DNA of 64,000 nt from Uloborus plumipes (lineage: Eukaryota; Arthropoda; Arachnida; Araneae; Uloboridae): contig JAXGGA010004513.1 in NCBI GenBank assembly GCA_038373865.1, positions 1 to 64,000 of the forward strand. The letters are read 5' to 3'. Positions 22,792-34,413 of this stretch are shown piece after piece. A model generated the notes under the pieces. That model made no database searches. It saw nothing but the letters and a program-made list of their open reading frames with translations, and was not told where the DNA came from. Numbering within the stretch: the first letter of the stretch is position 1; the number at the start of each line of letters is the position of its first letter. Both the position numbers and the translations under genes were made by a program.

Positions 22792-23518
22792 CACAAAACT
22801 ATTTTTAACTTGTCCAGTAGATTTGATAGCTGCAGACTTTTTTTTGATTTCAATCTTCCATATCAACTGGACAAGCTAGAGATTTTTTTAAACATTTTAT
22901 TTTGGTATTAATGTAGCCATCATCCACCTCCTGCTGCTCCATTCCTCGCAACTCTCCAATAATATAAATAATAACAATATAATAATAGCAACAACAATGA
23001 TGGTAATAATAATATTAAAGCAAACAGGAAAATTTTGAATCCCATATAATCCCTGATGTACGAGTAAAAGGTAAATTTCCTTGAAATAAACTTTTGTTAA
23101 AATGAGCTCATGACAGAGAACATGCACATTAACAAAAAATAAATAACTAAATAAAGAGTTTTTGACTTTGTCTATTTTGAAGATATAATTTGACCATTTC
23201 AAAGATTTCTGTCTACAACAGAAATTCAAATCTGCTAACTGACACTTTTGTTCACTTTTCTTTACGTAGTATAAAATGAAGTCTCAAAAAGCGTCTGTAT
23301 GTTTGAATGCACAAAATTAAAAAACTACGAGCCGATTTTGCTAAGAATTTCAGCGTTTCCCCTGCTGCCCAAACCTTTTCGCTTCGGAAAGGTTTGGGCA
23401 GCAGTTCAAACAAAATGCGATAAGTGGTACTTTTTTAATTATATTTTAAGACTATTTTACAAAAATCGCCTAATATTGGGGTAAAAAATAACTTGCTCTC
23501 AGCTTTTCAGTGTATTCA
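22792..23518. other. Mostly unannotated stretch with two hairpins
   Basis: A loose inverted pair, CTTGTCCAGT (about 22809) and ACTGGACAAG (about 22866), brackets roughly 50 bp. The compact perfect hairpin at 23362-23404 is listed separately. A 110-codon minus frame at 22897-23229 covers AAT-rich low-complexity DNA and is unlikely to be a gene. Confidence 0.45.
23362..23404. repeat. Perfect 17-bp stem hairpin
   Basis: CTGCTGCCCAAACCTTT at 23362-23378 is followed by the 9-nt loop TCGCTTCGG and then the exact inverse at 23388-23404. It is far GC-richer than its flanks. It is shorter than a usual animal microRNA precursor and the flanks do not extend the stem. Confidence 0.85.
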
Positions 23519-23690
23519 ATCGTCTTGAGAGTGCTGATAAAATAAGTACCAAGCGTACTAGGAAAATAAATCCTGGGGTTTCAGCATTCGACTAACCACC
23601 TAACCGGATCATTTGCCCGGCAACCACGTAAACTGAAATGGTCACCGCAGGCCTCGACCCTAATGACTGTGAAACTACTGCGTTAGCTTA
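23519..23690 (+). mobile_element. tRNA-derived SINE, second family, partial diverged copy
   Basis: Matches the body of 7189-7425: GATAAAATAAGTACCAAGCG, CCTGGGGTTTCAGCATTCG, CTAACCACCTAACCGGATCA, TTTGCCCGGCAACCACG and a closing GTGAAACTACTGCGTTAG. The tRNA-like head is absent. Confidence 0.6.
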
Positions 23691-25230
23691 AGAAAAGGGG
23701 AATTTAACTTCTTTCTTTTAAGGAATTTAATTTCTTTTTAACTGGGTTTCTTTTTTACGTAGGTCATATTTTGTTTTCAAAACTTGGTTTAATGCTTCAA
23801 AAATCTTTAAAAAAAATTAGGTGTCTCAGACAACTGAGAGAGGGAGAAAGAGATGAAAACTTGAAAGGAAAACCAATTGCTTCGTTTTCTTGAAGTATGC
23901 TGGTTCAATACTAATAAACGCACGCAAAGTAATACTAGCAAATTGAACTGTACCTTTATTGAACAAGTGATGCAACATACTTTCAGATGCATGAACATAC
24001 TTTTAAGCTTGCAAAATTCTTGCAGTTGCATTTGGTAGACTCATTTCAATGTGCCATGCAGGCAGTTTTATACAGTTCCTGTGTGGTGCTTTAACACCAA
24101 TGTTGACACACGGGAAAGTATGTCCGTTTTATTCTGAACAGACTTATCGGTGATATTTCAGAGTCATTTATTTTAAAATTTTAAGGAAAATTCTTATTCA
24201 CTTCAGATTACTTCAGATGACACCCTCTGCGCGAGTTTGATTTAAATCCAAAAATTTTCCACTCCTCTCCAATAACTCAAAATCTGTATATAATCTCAGA
24301 GAACTTCTTGCTCCAAAGCGGAATCTCCCCGCTGCCGATGCTTTGAAATTAACCACTTAACAAAACTCAATTTCGGGCCCTAGAAAAGCTCTTAGCTATA
24401 AATGTCCAAAGATTGTGATTTATGTTGGCAATTACTGTCTTGGAATGCTAACAGAAAACCGCGTCGGGGGAGAGAAGCGGTGGAAAAGACCAATTTTTGC
24501 TCTTAATTCGAGACTTGAAAAATAGCTGATGCTTTTCCAGTTCGCACGCTTTTCGAAATTTATCCTCGTGATTTAGAACGTTTAGCGAATCTTTCGGTTC
24601 TTTTTGGGGAAGAGAATTTTCAAATTAGCCGAGAGTAAGTGTGTATAGTTAATTTAAGTTTTTAGGCTGCGCTTTCTGTAGCTTTTGATTCTGTTATGGA
24701 AATTAAAATATTTATTGACAATTGAAGACCTCTGTGTGAGAAGAAGACAGATCTACTTTGAAAAAAACTTTCAAGAGTCAAAGATATTCGTTTTGAAAAT
24801 TTCTTTTTAAAGACTCTTTATTTTTAATATTATTTTAGAACTTGCCTCTATGAAACCAATAATTCAATTCATTTTAAAAAATACGATGTTATTTAAATAA
24901 TTAAGTAATTCAGGGGGTTATCTGCTCTAAAATGACCAATTTTGAAAAAAAAAAAAAACATTTTATTTTATTTCTTAAAATAATACATTTTTAGGGCTCC
25001 AAAAATTTAATTTTTGTCTCGATTATATTGAGAAACGAAGTTAAAACAAATCAAGTACATCGGAAGTAATATCGTAAACATGGAAAGTTGAGCTTTAAGA
25101 TCCCAAAAGCTCTAAAAACAGGGGAAAAAAGCTTTAAAAAAGTAAACATAAACAAGTATAATCAAAGAATTTATAAACGATTAACAGGGACAAATTTTCA
25201 CTCAAAAATTTTCTAAAATATTGATATTAA
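23691..25230. other. Unannotated stretch, about 1.5 kb, with a higher-complexity block
   Basis: Most is AT-rich. The block 24230-24640 is more balanced in base composition, free of simple repeats and not matched elsewhere in the window. It has no open frame of note. It could be conserved non-coding DNA, but only a cross-species comparison could tell. Confidence 0.35.
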
Positions 25231-25290
25231 CTAGCAAAAATACCCGGCGTTGCCTGGCACAGTAATAATATGGAGAAACAATATATGCTC
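25231..25290 (-). mobile_element. Helitron 3' terminus
   Basis: On the minus strand the sequence ends with the hairpin GCCAGGCAACGCCGGGT, a short spacer and GCTAG before host T (25230-25231). This matches the 3' signature of the Helitrons at 36447 and 61756. The 5' end was not found, so the true extent into 25300-25800 is unknown. Confidence 0.55.
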
Positions 25291-25806
25291 ACCTTTGTTT
25301 TTTTTCCTGAACTGAAAGAACTCAAAACACACCGCTTTTTCACTTTTATAGCTACATGTTTCGAAGTGTAATCTAAGTTCTATGTCAGTATACTGACATA
25401 GGAGTGAAATAAAGCACCATATTTTGGTTCAGTCTAGCGCGGAATATAGGTTGCAGCGAATTAGCTCCATTTTTTGATCAACTGTGGACGAAATTTTTAA
25501 CAGTGTATTCAACAATTGTACAGGTATTTATTCGAGAAATCTTGAAAATGTATCGGTGGAAAATCTGAATGTCAATAAAATTGCCATATTTTTTCAATTT
25601 TCTGATTGTTGTAAAACTTTTAGTTCAGAACACAGGTAAGTGATATAGTAATTTAAATTCGAAAGGATTTTCAAATATATTGAGTTGAAATGAATATAAA
25701 GTGAATGGCGTAAACAGTGAAATAAGCTAATTTTTCGCTCAAATTTCTAAATTTTTTTTTAAAATAACAAAATTTATTGTTTATTTTCCTACTTTCAAAC
25801 ACTTTT
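25291..25806. other. Unannotated stretch, possibly Helitron interior
   Basis: AT-rich. The short palindrome GTCAGTATACTGAC lies at about 25384-25397. No gene was seen. Confidence 0.4.
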
Positions 25807-26017
25807 TACTGTCCAACCTCGAAAGGCGCGCCTAGCAGTCACGAACGCTTCCATTTGAAAAAGGGGTTATGGGTTAGGAGACGCACTTGCCGGTGCTTTC
25901 AGTTTTTACTTCCTGGTTGAATGTTACTTTGCATTTCCCCGTGTTTTGGGAAAATCAGAAGAGAAATCTGGCATGCGCAAATGCGAGGAAAGTCGTACGA
26001 TAAAAGATTAGACAGTA
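25807..26017 (-). mobile_element. TACTGTC-type MITE (short form), inverted
   Basis: The ends are TACTGTCCAACC and TTAGACAGTA, sharing TA at the borders. It is the inverse of 57948-58159: GGCGCGCCTAGCAGTCACGA, AGACGCACTTGCCGGTGCTT and the GCATGCGCAAA block all match. It shares terminal blocks with the long form at 4808 but has a different, shorter middle. Confidence 0.8.
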
Positions 26018-26214
26018 CATAATTGGAAAAATATGCAGTTAATCAACGTTTGCTTTCTTTGAAAAGAAAACTTCCGAACGTAGGAAACTGGAATAAAAAA
26101 GCTGCAGTGATCTTGCACCAAAGTCTGCAATTGATATCGCAATATGAAGTACTTATCCTTACTCGAGAGTAAAATATGAAGAGAGAGAAAGCAAAGTAGC
26201 GCAAAGGGAACAGA

Positions 26215-26395
26215 AACCAGACCGGATGAAATTACTAAATTACTCATGTTAGGTAGGCAGCCGAAGATACATTAGTCGAGTTGGAAGTTCTGAAGAAGAG
26301 CACAAGTAAGATCAATCAGATCAGATAAAGTTACTAAATTACTTATGTGTTAGGTAAGCAACTGAAGATAGTAGAGTTGGAAGTTCTGAACCGGT
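26215..26395 (+). repeat. Two-unit direct tandem duplication, about 100-bp period
   Basis: The block containing TTACTAAATTACTCATG, GTTAGGTAGGCAGCCGAAGA and GAGTTGGAAGTTCTGAA recurs about 100 bp later as TTACTAAATTACTTATG, TTAGGTAAGCAACTGAAGA and GAGTTGGAAGTTCTGAA. The second unit has small indels. No coding capacity was seen. Confidence 0.75.
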
Positions 26396-27272
26396 TTTCC
26401 TTATTGAGAAAAAACAGACAGGTTTACCGCCAGATTCTTCATCTTTAGATATTATTTAGCTACATTATAATGGAGAAATAGTGCAACAATACACTAAGCT
26501 GGTTTTTGTAGAAACTGATCCTGATTTCCAAGAAAATTATAAAAAAATCCCCCTTCTTTGCTATTACTGTGATTAATACAAAATTAGTGCAGATTTAGGA
26601 TTCGAAAAGGCTTTACTTTCTATCATGAATCGTGAAAAAATTAGTTGAGTAAAATAAAAATTAAGCGAAAACTTCATTGCTCTATGATTACTCTGTTTAG
26701 TTGTTAGTTTTATTTTGTATTAGGGCTTCGGGATCGCTTCAGTACTTTTTAAGGAACAGGGGAATAGAAGAAGCTCATTCTCCAGCTAAAAAACACTTAA
26801 CACTAGTTAAGTAAGAGATGAAACATTACAGATAGGAAATGTCCTATGCCCTCCGGTAATTGATTATTACGTCTAATTGCAAGGTGTACCCCTTTGTGTC
26901 ACACCGAGGTAAATACTAAATAGCAATCACTCCATCAAACTGAATGAATTACTAAAATGTCCGTTGTAGGTTCTTACAGAAGGGTGAACTTTGTCTATGG
27001 GAGACTCCGCGGTCATTAGTGGAATATTTTCGGAACAGGAAACATTTAGTGTACAAACTCAAGTGTATATTTTCTTTTTTTTTTGAAAGGGAGAAATAAG
27101 TAAAATTTATTTCCTAGTTACGTTTTTTTTTTGCCGACAAACCACCCTGTTCATTAAGATTTTCAAAGTTGTGCAATAAATGAAAGGAACGAAATTCGGA
27201 TTTTATACAAATGGGCGACAATGTGAATCAGTGCAGATGAATTGTCGGTGACATTTGCTCCATGGGATTGTA
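26396..27272. other. Unannotated stretch, about 0.88 kb
   Basis: Ordinary AT-rich DNA; no gene or repeat recognised. Confidence 0.5.
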
Positions 27273-27778
27273 GCAACCGATGGTTCTTTCTGAACTCATA
27301 TATGCCTTTATAGGCTCCTCAAATGGTTTTTGCCGGACGTATATAGGCTCTATCAGACTACAGTGATAGTTTTCGATGAGTGCGCATTAGCACCCATCGG
27401 CCGCATCAACAGTTTCAACTGGACGATCATATCTTCCATAGGTTACACTGTTGTTTCCGATGGACACTTTTATTCTCTCACAGAGCACACTGATGATTTC
27501 CATTGAACCTTATAGACCACGATGATCGTTTTTGCTTAGAGCAAATACGTGCGGTATACACTGTTAGTTTCTGCGGTACGGTCATAAAATGTGATTATAG
27601 GTCTCAGTGGTAGTTTACATATGACGCATATAATGCTCCCATAGAGGCCACACTAATGGTTTTCGCTAATCTCGCGTATTATCTTACAAACCACACCGAT
27701 AGTTTTCGTTGAGTGCGCATATGCAGATGCACCCATAGGTCACACTGACGGTTTCCGCTTTACTCAGATATGTGTCCA
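27273..27778 (+). repeat. Degenerate 42-bp minisatellite, about 12 units
   Basis: Each unit carries a variant of CACACTGATGGTTTTCGCTG, then GCGCATAT-type sequence and CCATAGG. Clear members start near 27366, 27454, 27655, 27692 and 27739. About 12 units fit the 506 bp, giving a mean period of 42. Units are strongly diverged, so the array is old. Although 42 is a multiple of three, stop codons interrupt the frames I checked. Confidence 0.62.
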
Positions 27779-28934
27779 TTTTTCTTAATTATCATTGTAA
27801 TTATGCAGCTTCTTCTTATGTAAGGCTTTTGAAAAGGAGTTGTATTGTTATCTTAAAAGTTTATGGAATTCCAGCTTCCAAGAGATTTTCTAGTAGCACT
27901 CCAGTTTATTATTATTTTTCAACAGTACAGGACAAAAACCTGAGGAACCATCGACGTCCTCAAAACTAGAACCTGGTGCGAGAAACATATGAGTTTAATT
28001 TATAGAGATACTTGATTTATCTCTAATGGGGAGGAAAGATCTGGATGGGCCTCCCCCCCTCCCCTCCTCCCGCTCTCGGAAGCGAAATTTAATTTGGCGG
28101 ATGAATGTGCATTTAACCAATTAAATCGCTCTGATTTATGCTCCTAATAATCACTTCCTTCAGAATGACTTCAGAGGACGGCACTGATTGCTTTCGTTTG
28201 CGGAAGATTACCGCTGGGGATTTCCGCTTTAAAGAAGGAAATTCGATTCCTAGCTACTCACTTCTGCTTATTTGAAACAGGACATAAACTTCTGGAAGTT
28301 TTTCTCGCTCTGAAAGGAAGAGCGGGAGATTTTCTTAACTAATTTAAACCATTTGTTTGCAGAGTTCGGAAGTGATTTAGTTTTTTTTTTCTTCTGGGAA
28401 ATTCATGACATGCATTTAGTCAGCTTGTGTAACTTTGAAACATATGGATTTAACTTTGCACCACTACATATTATATAGAGGTTACATACATAGTATGTAA
28501 CCCCTTTTATACTAGTATGTTTTTGGCTTGCTTCACCTGCCAGACGTTTCGTAGAGACATTTTTTGCTGTACAAACCTTAGTAATCATTGCATAAAGAGC
28601 GCTCTTGCAGAGGGTTTATAAAGAACCGGCTAAGTGCGAGAATGTGGATAAACAATTATCCATGTTTCGCTTTTCATCTGGGAAGAAGTTTAGTGGAAAA
28701 ATTCCCCGCAAACTGTGTTTTTTTTCGTATCGCGGTTTGAAAAGACCCTTGATGAGCTGAAATTTTGAGCAATGTAAACAGCCTCAAAGAGAGAGTAAAC
28801 AGCTTCAAGAGAAGAGCCTCAAAGAGAACTCTCAGGAGCTGAATGTTCTGTACTGAGCATCAACTTTTTATCAACCCTTTTTTGGCTTCAAAAATTACCG
28901 ACTATCTCTCAACTGAAAAAAAAAATACACATTT
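27779..28934. other. Unannotated stretch, about 1.16 kb, with a higher-complexity block
   Basis: The block 28030-28420 has balanced composition, GC-richer patches and homeodomain-like CCAATTAAAT and CTAATAATC words. It is not repeated in the window and has no useful open frame. I note it only as a candidate conserved non-coding region. Confidence 0.3.
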
Positions 28935-29067
28935 AGGGCCCTGCTCCACATCAGCAGAAAACGCGACCGAAACCGAAAATCCGGGCACTTTCCATAGGAA
29001 CACTATTTAATCCATTTTACGTTTCTGCCTTATTTTTCTGCTTTACGTCAATGTGGAGCAGAGCCCT
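28935..29067. mobile_element. GGGC-type MITE (CTCCACATCAGCG family), copy 2
   Basis: It begins AGGGCCCTGCTCCACATCAG and ends with the inverse of AGGGCTCTGCTCCACATTGA. It shares CGCGACCGAAACCGAAAATC, ACTTTCCATAGGAACACTAT and GTTTCTGCC with the copy at 14626. It is 14 bp shorter, mainly by loss of the AAGGCAGAAACC segment. Confidence 0.8.
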
Positions 29068-30094
29068 CACATCGCTTTATTAATACGCTTTTATTAGTTT
29101 CACATGTGGGTATGTATAAATGTAACTCTGAGTAAAAGATAAAATTCACGTTCTTTGCAAATATGAAAGTAATATATCTAATGCTATTATTAATACTAAA
29201 GGCTAAACTATATTATATGTTGATGTGCTTAGCGGACATCCAATGGATTTGAAAATCTTCTTTTTAGTTTGATTAACTCTAAAAGCGTATTTTTTAGTTT
29301 TTTAAAACTATATTTAGGATTATTATTGAAAGTATTTCATTCTAATGTCAACCATGAGGTTACAACATGTATCGGCTAATTAAACAAAATATTCTAAATT
29401 CTTCACTTCCTGCCTGCGGCGTTTTCCAATAAGCCAGGCCGCCTCCTTCTCGAATATGCACCCATACTATATGAGTACTTGAGTAATGATTACCACTGGC
29501 GCAGAATAAATTCATTTAAGTCGAGGTTTGATGCATGGCAATAATTATGGCATCTGTTCAAGAGATTGTGAAGTTGGTTTTGGTCATTAAACATGCTTCC
29601 GCTATCCCATTAGTTTGGCAACAAAATTAATAGGCGAAATTTAATCTTGAGGATTGATGTGATGTGTTATGGGAATACTTTGATATCGGATATTTTGATT
29701 TGTATTTGCTGCTATCGTTCCTGTCAGATTTCAGCTAATGACGGTGGTCTTACGTTGACAATTGATTGTGGAAATCTGAATGATCCGAATGTACTAAGAC
29801 TGTTATAGGGATACGTCATTTTATTAGCGTTGCCAGGGTTTGAGTTTTCCCCCCAAGATCTCGGATTTACAAAAGATACTTGGAATAGGATTCTTGGCAT
29901 TTTGTCCATAATTTTTTGGTTTTGCGTTTATTGATAAAAATACATTTAATAATTAGGGGACAGATAAAGCATAATATTTTCACTAAAATATAGTTTTCTT
30001 GGGTCAACAATCTAGAATACACTTAGTTCAATTTTTTTAAAAAGGGGTGCATATAAAGAAAAAGGGACTTTTCCTCCTTAGCCACGGAAGATAT
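29068..30094. other. Unannotated stretch, about 1 kb
   Basis: AT-rich with short random frames. No gene or repeat recognised. Confidence 0.5.
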
Positions 30095-30352
30095 TTGAAG
30101 GGGCAAGTGTATAAATGTGATATGTGACATTTGAATTTCGCCGCTTTACACAAATTCAAATTAGTGTGTGTTGAATTGTGTTAACTCACAAACACAGCTG
30201 AAAGGGCAAGTAAATAAAGGCGAAATGTGACTTTTTTTTATTTCTAGAAAATGCTTTCAAAAAGAAAATTATTACTTTTTCACCTATATCCATGATAAAA
30301 AGTATGTTTTTCAAAAATTGTCACATATCACCTTTATCCACTTGCCCCTTCA
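30095..30352. mobile_element. GGGGCAAGTGG-type MITE, copy 1
   Basis: Left TTGAAGGGGCAAGTGTATAA and the inverse of the right end TGAAGGGGCAAGTGGATAAA form terminal inverted repeats that continue through GTGATATGTGAC on both sides (about 35 nt). The interior holds the short palindrome-like GAATTGTGTTAACTCAC and a second AAGGGCAAGT word. The sister copy is 33792-34057. Non-coding. Confidence 0.83.
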
Positions 30353-31332
30353 TTTCTGTCCTTATGTTGTGTATATTTCCTGCCTATCTTGCATCATCTG
30401 AAAATTCTTTTTAGCCAAGACATTACATTTTTTTCAGCAGATGTTTGTTGTACCGTTTCATTAAAAAATTCTTCCAAAGAAATAACTATTGAGAGGTCAA
30501 GTTTAGTATTTACAATAACAGTTTTTCACTTATCAGTTTTAAGATTAATTAATGACTAACTGCAAGAAAATAAATTACAAAAAAATGAAAAAAGAAACAT
30601 GATCTTCGGTTTTTCTCCTCGATGTTGGAAGTTTTTTGAGCTCAATCTTGGTTTTTCCAACAGATCCCAATGGTAGCTTTGCATATTAGAGCTAATTTTT
30701 CATGAGCTTTCATTATACCCTTAATTTTATCTACGATATTCACAAAAGAGTAGAACTTCAATAAACAATAGTAATTATCCTCGGTAAATCGAAAGTTCCG
30801 GATAAAAGCCAGTACTTAAAAGTGACGGTCATGAGTCCGCAGAAACTTTAACTTTGGATTCCGACATGTGAACATTTACGAAATAACTACTAAATACTGT
30901 GTTTTCACTTATCTTGCGTTTTAATAATAAAAAATTTTTTTCAGTAAATATCACCATTAGTCAGAAAATGCTACATAAATTTTTAACTTGTGTGAAGCAC
31001 TTGCTCTCAACAGCAGTAATTTAAAAGTCCAGTTCTTTCAAGCGTAATTTTTCGAAAAACAGCCAAAATATGATCTGTCTGTTTTTTCTTCCGACTTCAA
31101 TGGATATTTTTTAATGACGTCTTACTTATGTTGTTTGATAAAGAACTAAAGAAGCTGTGGGAATGAAGTGCAAATATATGCGTAAAAATGTCACATCATT
31201 GCAAATGGATGGAACATAGAACTAATCAAACTGAATTACTGAAACTGCAGAGTACCAAGAAAATTTCGATAAAGAATTCTTGGTAAATTTTGTTTTAAAA
31301 AACGAGGGAAAAGAAATAGCGATAGATAGGAA
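30353..31332. other. Unannotated stretch, about 0.98 kb
   Basis: AT-rich with nothing recognised on either strand. Confidence 0.5.
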
Positions 31333-31646
31333 TACTGTCTGATTTTCTTAAGTAAAACCCTCCGCGTCATTACGCATGCGTCAGGTTTCTTCTCTGATCT
31401 TACCAAAATAGGGTGATAGGTAAGGTAATAATAAGAGGAAGAATAACAAGAAGCATTTTAAGCCGTATCAAACAACGTAGAACGATGTTAATTTCAAATG
31501 CATAGTTTAGTTGAATATGTCAAAAAGGATATAGCAAGTGCAAGTTTTAAATTGAAAATTTCGGAAAGGTCCCACGCACAACCCATCACCCTTTTTTAAG
31601 TGGAATTGTTCGCGAGTTCTAGGCGCGGTATTTAAAGACGGGCAGT
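31333..31646 (+). mobile_element. TACTGTC-type MITE (long form), copy 2
   Basis: It begins TACTGTCTGATTTTCTTA and matches 4808-5120 almost throughout, including GCATGCGTCAGGTTTCTTCT, AGCCGTATCAAACAACGTAG and ACCCATCACCC. The right end GACGGGCAGTT has lost the perfect GACAGTA terminus. Confidence 0.8.
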
Positions 31647-32157
31647 TGATAGGAGTAAGGAGAAAGGAAGGATATAAACTAAGAATATTTGAATTTGAAA
31701 ATTTCTAATTAACGAACAAAGTAAAAATATTGAAACATTTTGAATTTGAATGAAATAAGTAACAGCAGGGAACGATTAACATAGTAATTCTAATGAACGG
31801 AACAAAAAACAACGTTCAGTCAAAAAGTTGGTAGAAAAGACGCAAAAGGCGTGATTGAAAAACAGTTCGGGAAATAAAGAAGGAAATCTTTCGAAGGAAA
31901 TTAATGGTCTTGAGAATCTTATTCTTAATTCCCGTGTGCTATTAATCACTTGAAAAAGTTTAGGAGTACCGGAAATACTGTTTTGTGTACTGAAATATTC
32001 GTTTGCTCAATTAGTTATACTAGGCATTAATTATGTTGCTGAATTAGTTAATAGTTATTAAGAGCAGAAGGAATGCCATGTTTATGAATTATTATTGTAC
32101 TAGCTATCTAGGCCATTTCGTTTCGTTAGGAGTCCCTTAAAACTGTATGAATTAACA
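31647..32157. other. Unannotated stretch, about 0.5 kb
   Basis: AT-rich; no feature recognised. Confidence 0.5.
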
Positions 32158-32375
32158 TCTATATATATAAAAATGGATGTATGTATGTATATATATTTGT
32201 TTGTATATTTGTTCCTTATACAAATTCAGTTTTCATCAAACTTGGCACAGAGGTTGCTTGATGCACTAGAATTCACATACGCGGGGTTTCGAAATTTTAA
32301 ATAAGTCCAAAAAACTAAAAATTAAAATCTTTTGTCTCAAAATGGTGATTTTCTTTCAATTTTGAATTGATAGAG
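32158..32375 (+). mobile_element. Helitron 5' fragment
   Basis: It starts TCTATATATATAAAAATGGA after host A and continues with TTTGTTCCTTATACAAAT, TTTTCATCAAACTTGGCACA and CAAAATGGTGATTTTCTTTC, matching the first third of the complete Helitron at 36447-37055. The homology stops near 32375, so the 3' hairpin end is missing. Confidence 0.72.
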
Positions 32376-32469
32376 TAGTAGAGTTTCTTCTTGGGGGAGG
32401 GGGGGTCATAGAAATCTTTATCTGCATACATATCTACATCTCCTTTTTCAGTCCATTTTAAGATATCAA

Positions 32470-32700
32470 ATAAAGCTCCACCGATAAATCGACCGATACC
32501 GATGGTTGGATAAACTGTAGATCGGCATCGTTATTTTCTTACTTGAAGAAAATATCGGCTCATTGGCTTCTGGAAACATCTAAATGCCGAGGTATCGCCA
32601 TTAAGGATTTCGGAGTTTGCCGAAATGTTAACAACACACCATCACTTATCAAACGATCGCTTCGATCAGAGTTTTAAGAATTATAGGCACTTTACTTGAA
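32470..32700 (+). mobile_element. Diverged partial hAT copy of the 20571-21701 family
   Basis: The left end AAAGCTCCACCGATAAATC is a decayed form of AAGGCTCGACCGATGCATC. Later blocks ACATCTAAATGCCGA, AACACACCATCACTT and CGATCGCTTCGATCAGAGTT parallel 20699-20945. The right half is absent. Confidence 0.55.
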
Positions 32701-32734
32701 ATAATTACCGCATATATTAGTGTATTAGTTTACA

Positions 32735-32885
32735 CTACAAAAAGTAAACTTGTTTTTGCAGTATTATATGTATAAGTTGAGGCTCTCGCTGAAAACTGTA
32801 AAATGCACAGTAATAAACTGTAAAATTGCTAATTTTACAGCTTATTACTGTGCATTTTACAGTGTTAGACTAGAACCTCTGCCTG
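32735..32885. mobile_element. ACAGTAATAAACTG-rich MITE, short copy 3
   Basis: It begins CACTACAAAAAGTAAACTTG and contains TTTTTGCAGTATTATATG, ACAGTAATAAACTGTAAAAT and CTGTGCATTTTACAG, then AACCTCTGCC. It is shorter than the copies at 9764 and 22385 and lacks the right terminus. Confidence 0.62.
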
Positions 32886-33791
32886 ATAAGGTTTAAGGAC
32901 TTCCCTTCGAAATTAAAGTTATAAACATGCATTTTAGGCAACTTTTGCTGTGTTTAAAAGGAAAGGATTAACATCAGGGACTACTTCTCTTTCCCCCCTT
33001 GAAAAGTTCATTTTTTAAATTTATTTTTAGTAAACATGTGCTGTGGAAAAACCTACTAGGGTTTTTCTTTTCATAAACATTAGTTTATATTTAGGAGGGG
33101 GTCCGTGGAGGTCTGTACTTTTGTAACCACTGATCTAAAGTCTTTTTATTGTCAGATGGAAAATGTGCTTCCCTTTTTGTCACATGGTTATGAATTTTTG
33201 AAAATGAAATTGCTTTTAAATGTTCATTCATTGGTTCATATTTTCAAGCTTTTTCTTTCTTTCTCTTTTGTCCCCTACGGTCCAATTGAAGTAAAAACAT
33301 TTCTTGTCTCCCTCACGGATAACTCGACGGGAATTTATTCGATGAGGCACATCCTCACAGTCGCCAGAGCCTATCCTCAGCTGTCCAAACAACGTTTTGG
33401 AGTTGGCCAAAATGTTTGCAGCAATTCAGTTTTGCCGCCATTCACCCCTCTGCGTTGCCAGTGCATTCCTTTTCAAAGGAATTACTGAACCTCGGTCGTT
33501 TACAGAGGAAGGGAATTCCGTGGGGAAATTAAAGGGAGAGAGGTAGATTGAGAGGAGGCTCAACATTAATGGTGGGAAATTAGCTTCTTACCGGGGGGCT
33601 GAGGGAGTTTCTGTCTCTCTTTTTGGCTACTTTCTCTGGGAGAGTTTTTAAGAGACTGACAAATCGTGAACAGTTGCGAAAATAAAAAAAAGGAATGACG
33701 TGAACGTAAGAATTTATCTGGTATCTAACTCACTTTAATTAATTTTGATAAATCGCTTCAAGTTTATTCTACTGTGATATTTTATGTTAAT
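32886..33791. other. Unannotated stretch with a higher-complexity block and a 127-codon frame
   Basis: A plus frame at 33105-33488 (127 codons) and an overlapping minus frame lie in DNA that is GC-richer from about 33270 to 33700. The predicted product matches no family I know and its first half is hydrophobic low-complexity. It could be a non-coding conserved block that happens to stay open. Confidence 0.3.
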
Positions 33792-34057
33792 TAAAGGGGC
33801 AAGTGGATGAAGGTGATATGTGACTTTTGAATTTCGCCGATTTACACAAATTCAAATTAGTGTGTGTTCAATTGTGTTAACTCACAAACACAATTGAAGG
33901 GACAAGTGAATAAAGGTTATATGTGACATTTTTTTAAATTTCTAGAAAAGCATTAAAAAAAAGAAAAAAGAAAATATTACCTTATCACCATCATCCATGG
34001 TAAAAAGTATGTTTTTCCAAAATGTCACATATCACCTTTATCCACTTGCTCCTTCAA
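33792..34057. mobile_element. GGGGCAAGTGG-type MITE, copy 2
   Basis: Sister of 30095-30352. The left AAAGGGGCAAGTGGATGAAG and the inverse of the right TTGAAGGAGCAAGTGGATAA are terminal inverted repeats. The centre GTGTGTTCAATTGTGTTAAC matches the other copy closely. AATT lies just outside both ends. Confidence 0.83.
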
Positions 34058-34163
34058 TTTCTTACAAAAATTTTTTGTTTCTTTCTTTGCTTCCTTTTTT
34101 CACCTCAACTTAATAACTATCCATGTCGGCAAGGGGTCGTAATGGTAATGATCTGTCCATAAA

Positions 34164-34413
34164 TCTGTACCTCAGAATCAGACTAACGGAACTCCATTTT
34201 CGTAACTTTTCAGCAGATGGCGAAAACAATTGTCAAATGCGTGCAAAGGATAAGACTCGCGCTCTTTTAATGCTGCTAAATAATTGTGAAGGAATTCATT
34301 CTATAGAATAACGTTGTTCTTTGTCGATGCGGAATAAGATTCTACATATAATGCAGGGACAAAGTGAAAATCGCCATTTTTGGAACTATGTCGATCTGGT
34401 TCTGAGATACAGA
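34164..34413. repeat. Hairpin-element relative of 3112-3255
   Basis: The left end TCTGTACCTCAGAATCAGAC and the inverse of the right end TCTGTATCTCAGAACCAGAT match the family seen at 3112-3255. The arms diverge after about 30 nt and roughly 190 bp of extra sequence lies between them. Non-coding. Confidence 0.68.

Noticed and set aside
23362..23404. microRNA precursor
   Set aside because: The stem is only 17 bp and the flanks do not extend it; animal precursors are usually longer.
27273..27778. CRISPR-like repeat array
   Set aside because: Units are degenerate and contiguous with no invariant repeat or unique spacers, and the genome is eukaryotic.
33105..33488. 127-codon plus frame as a gene
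   Set aside because: No recognised family, hydrophobic low-complexity first half, and an overlapping frame on the other strand.
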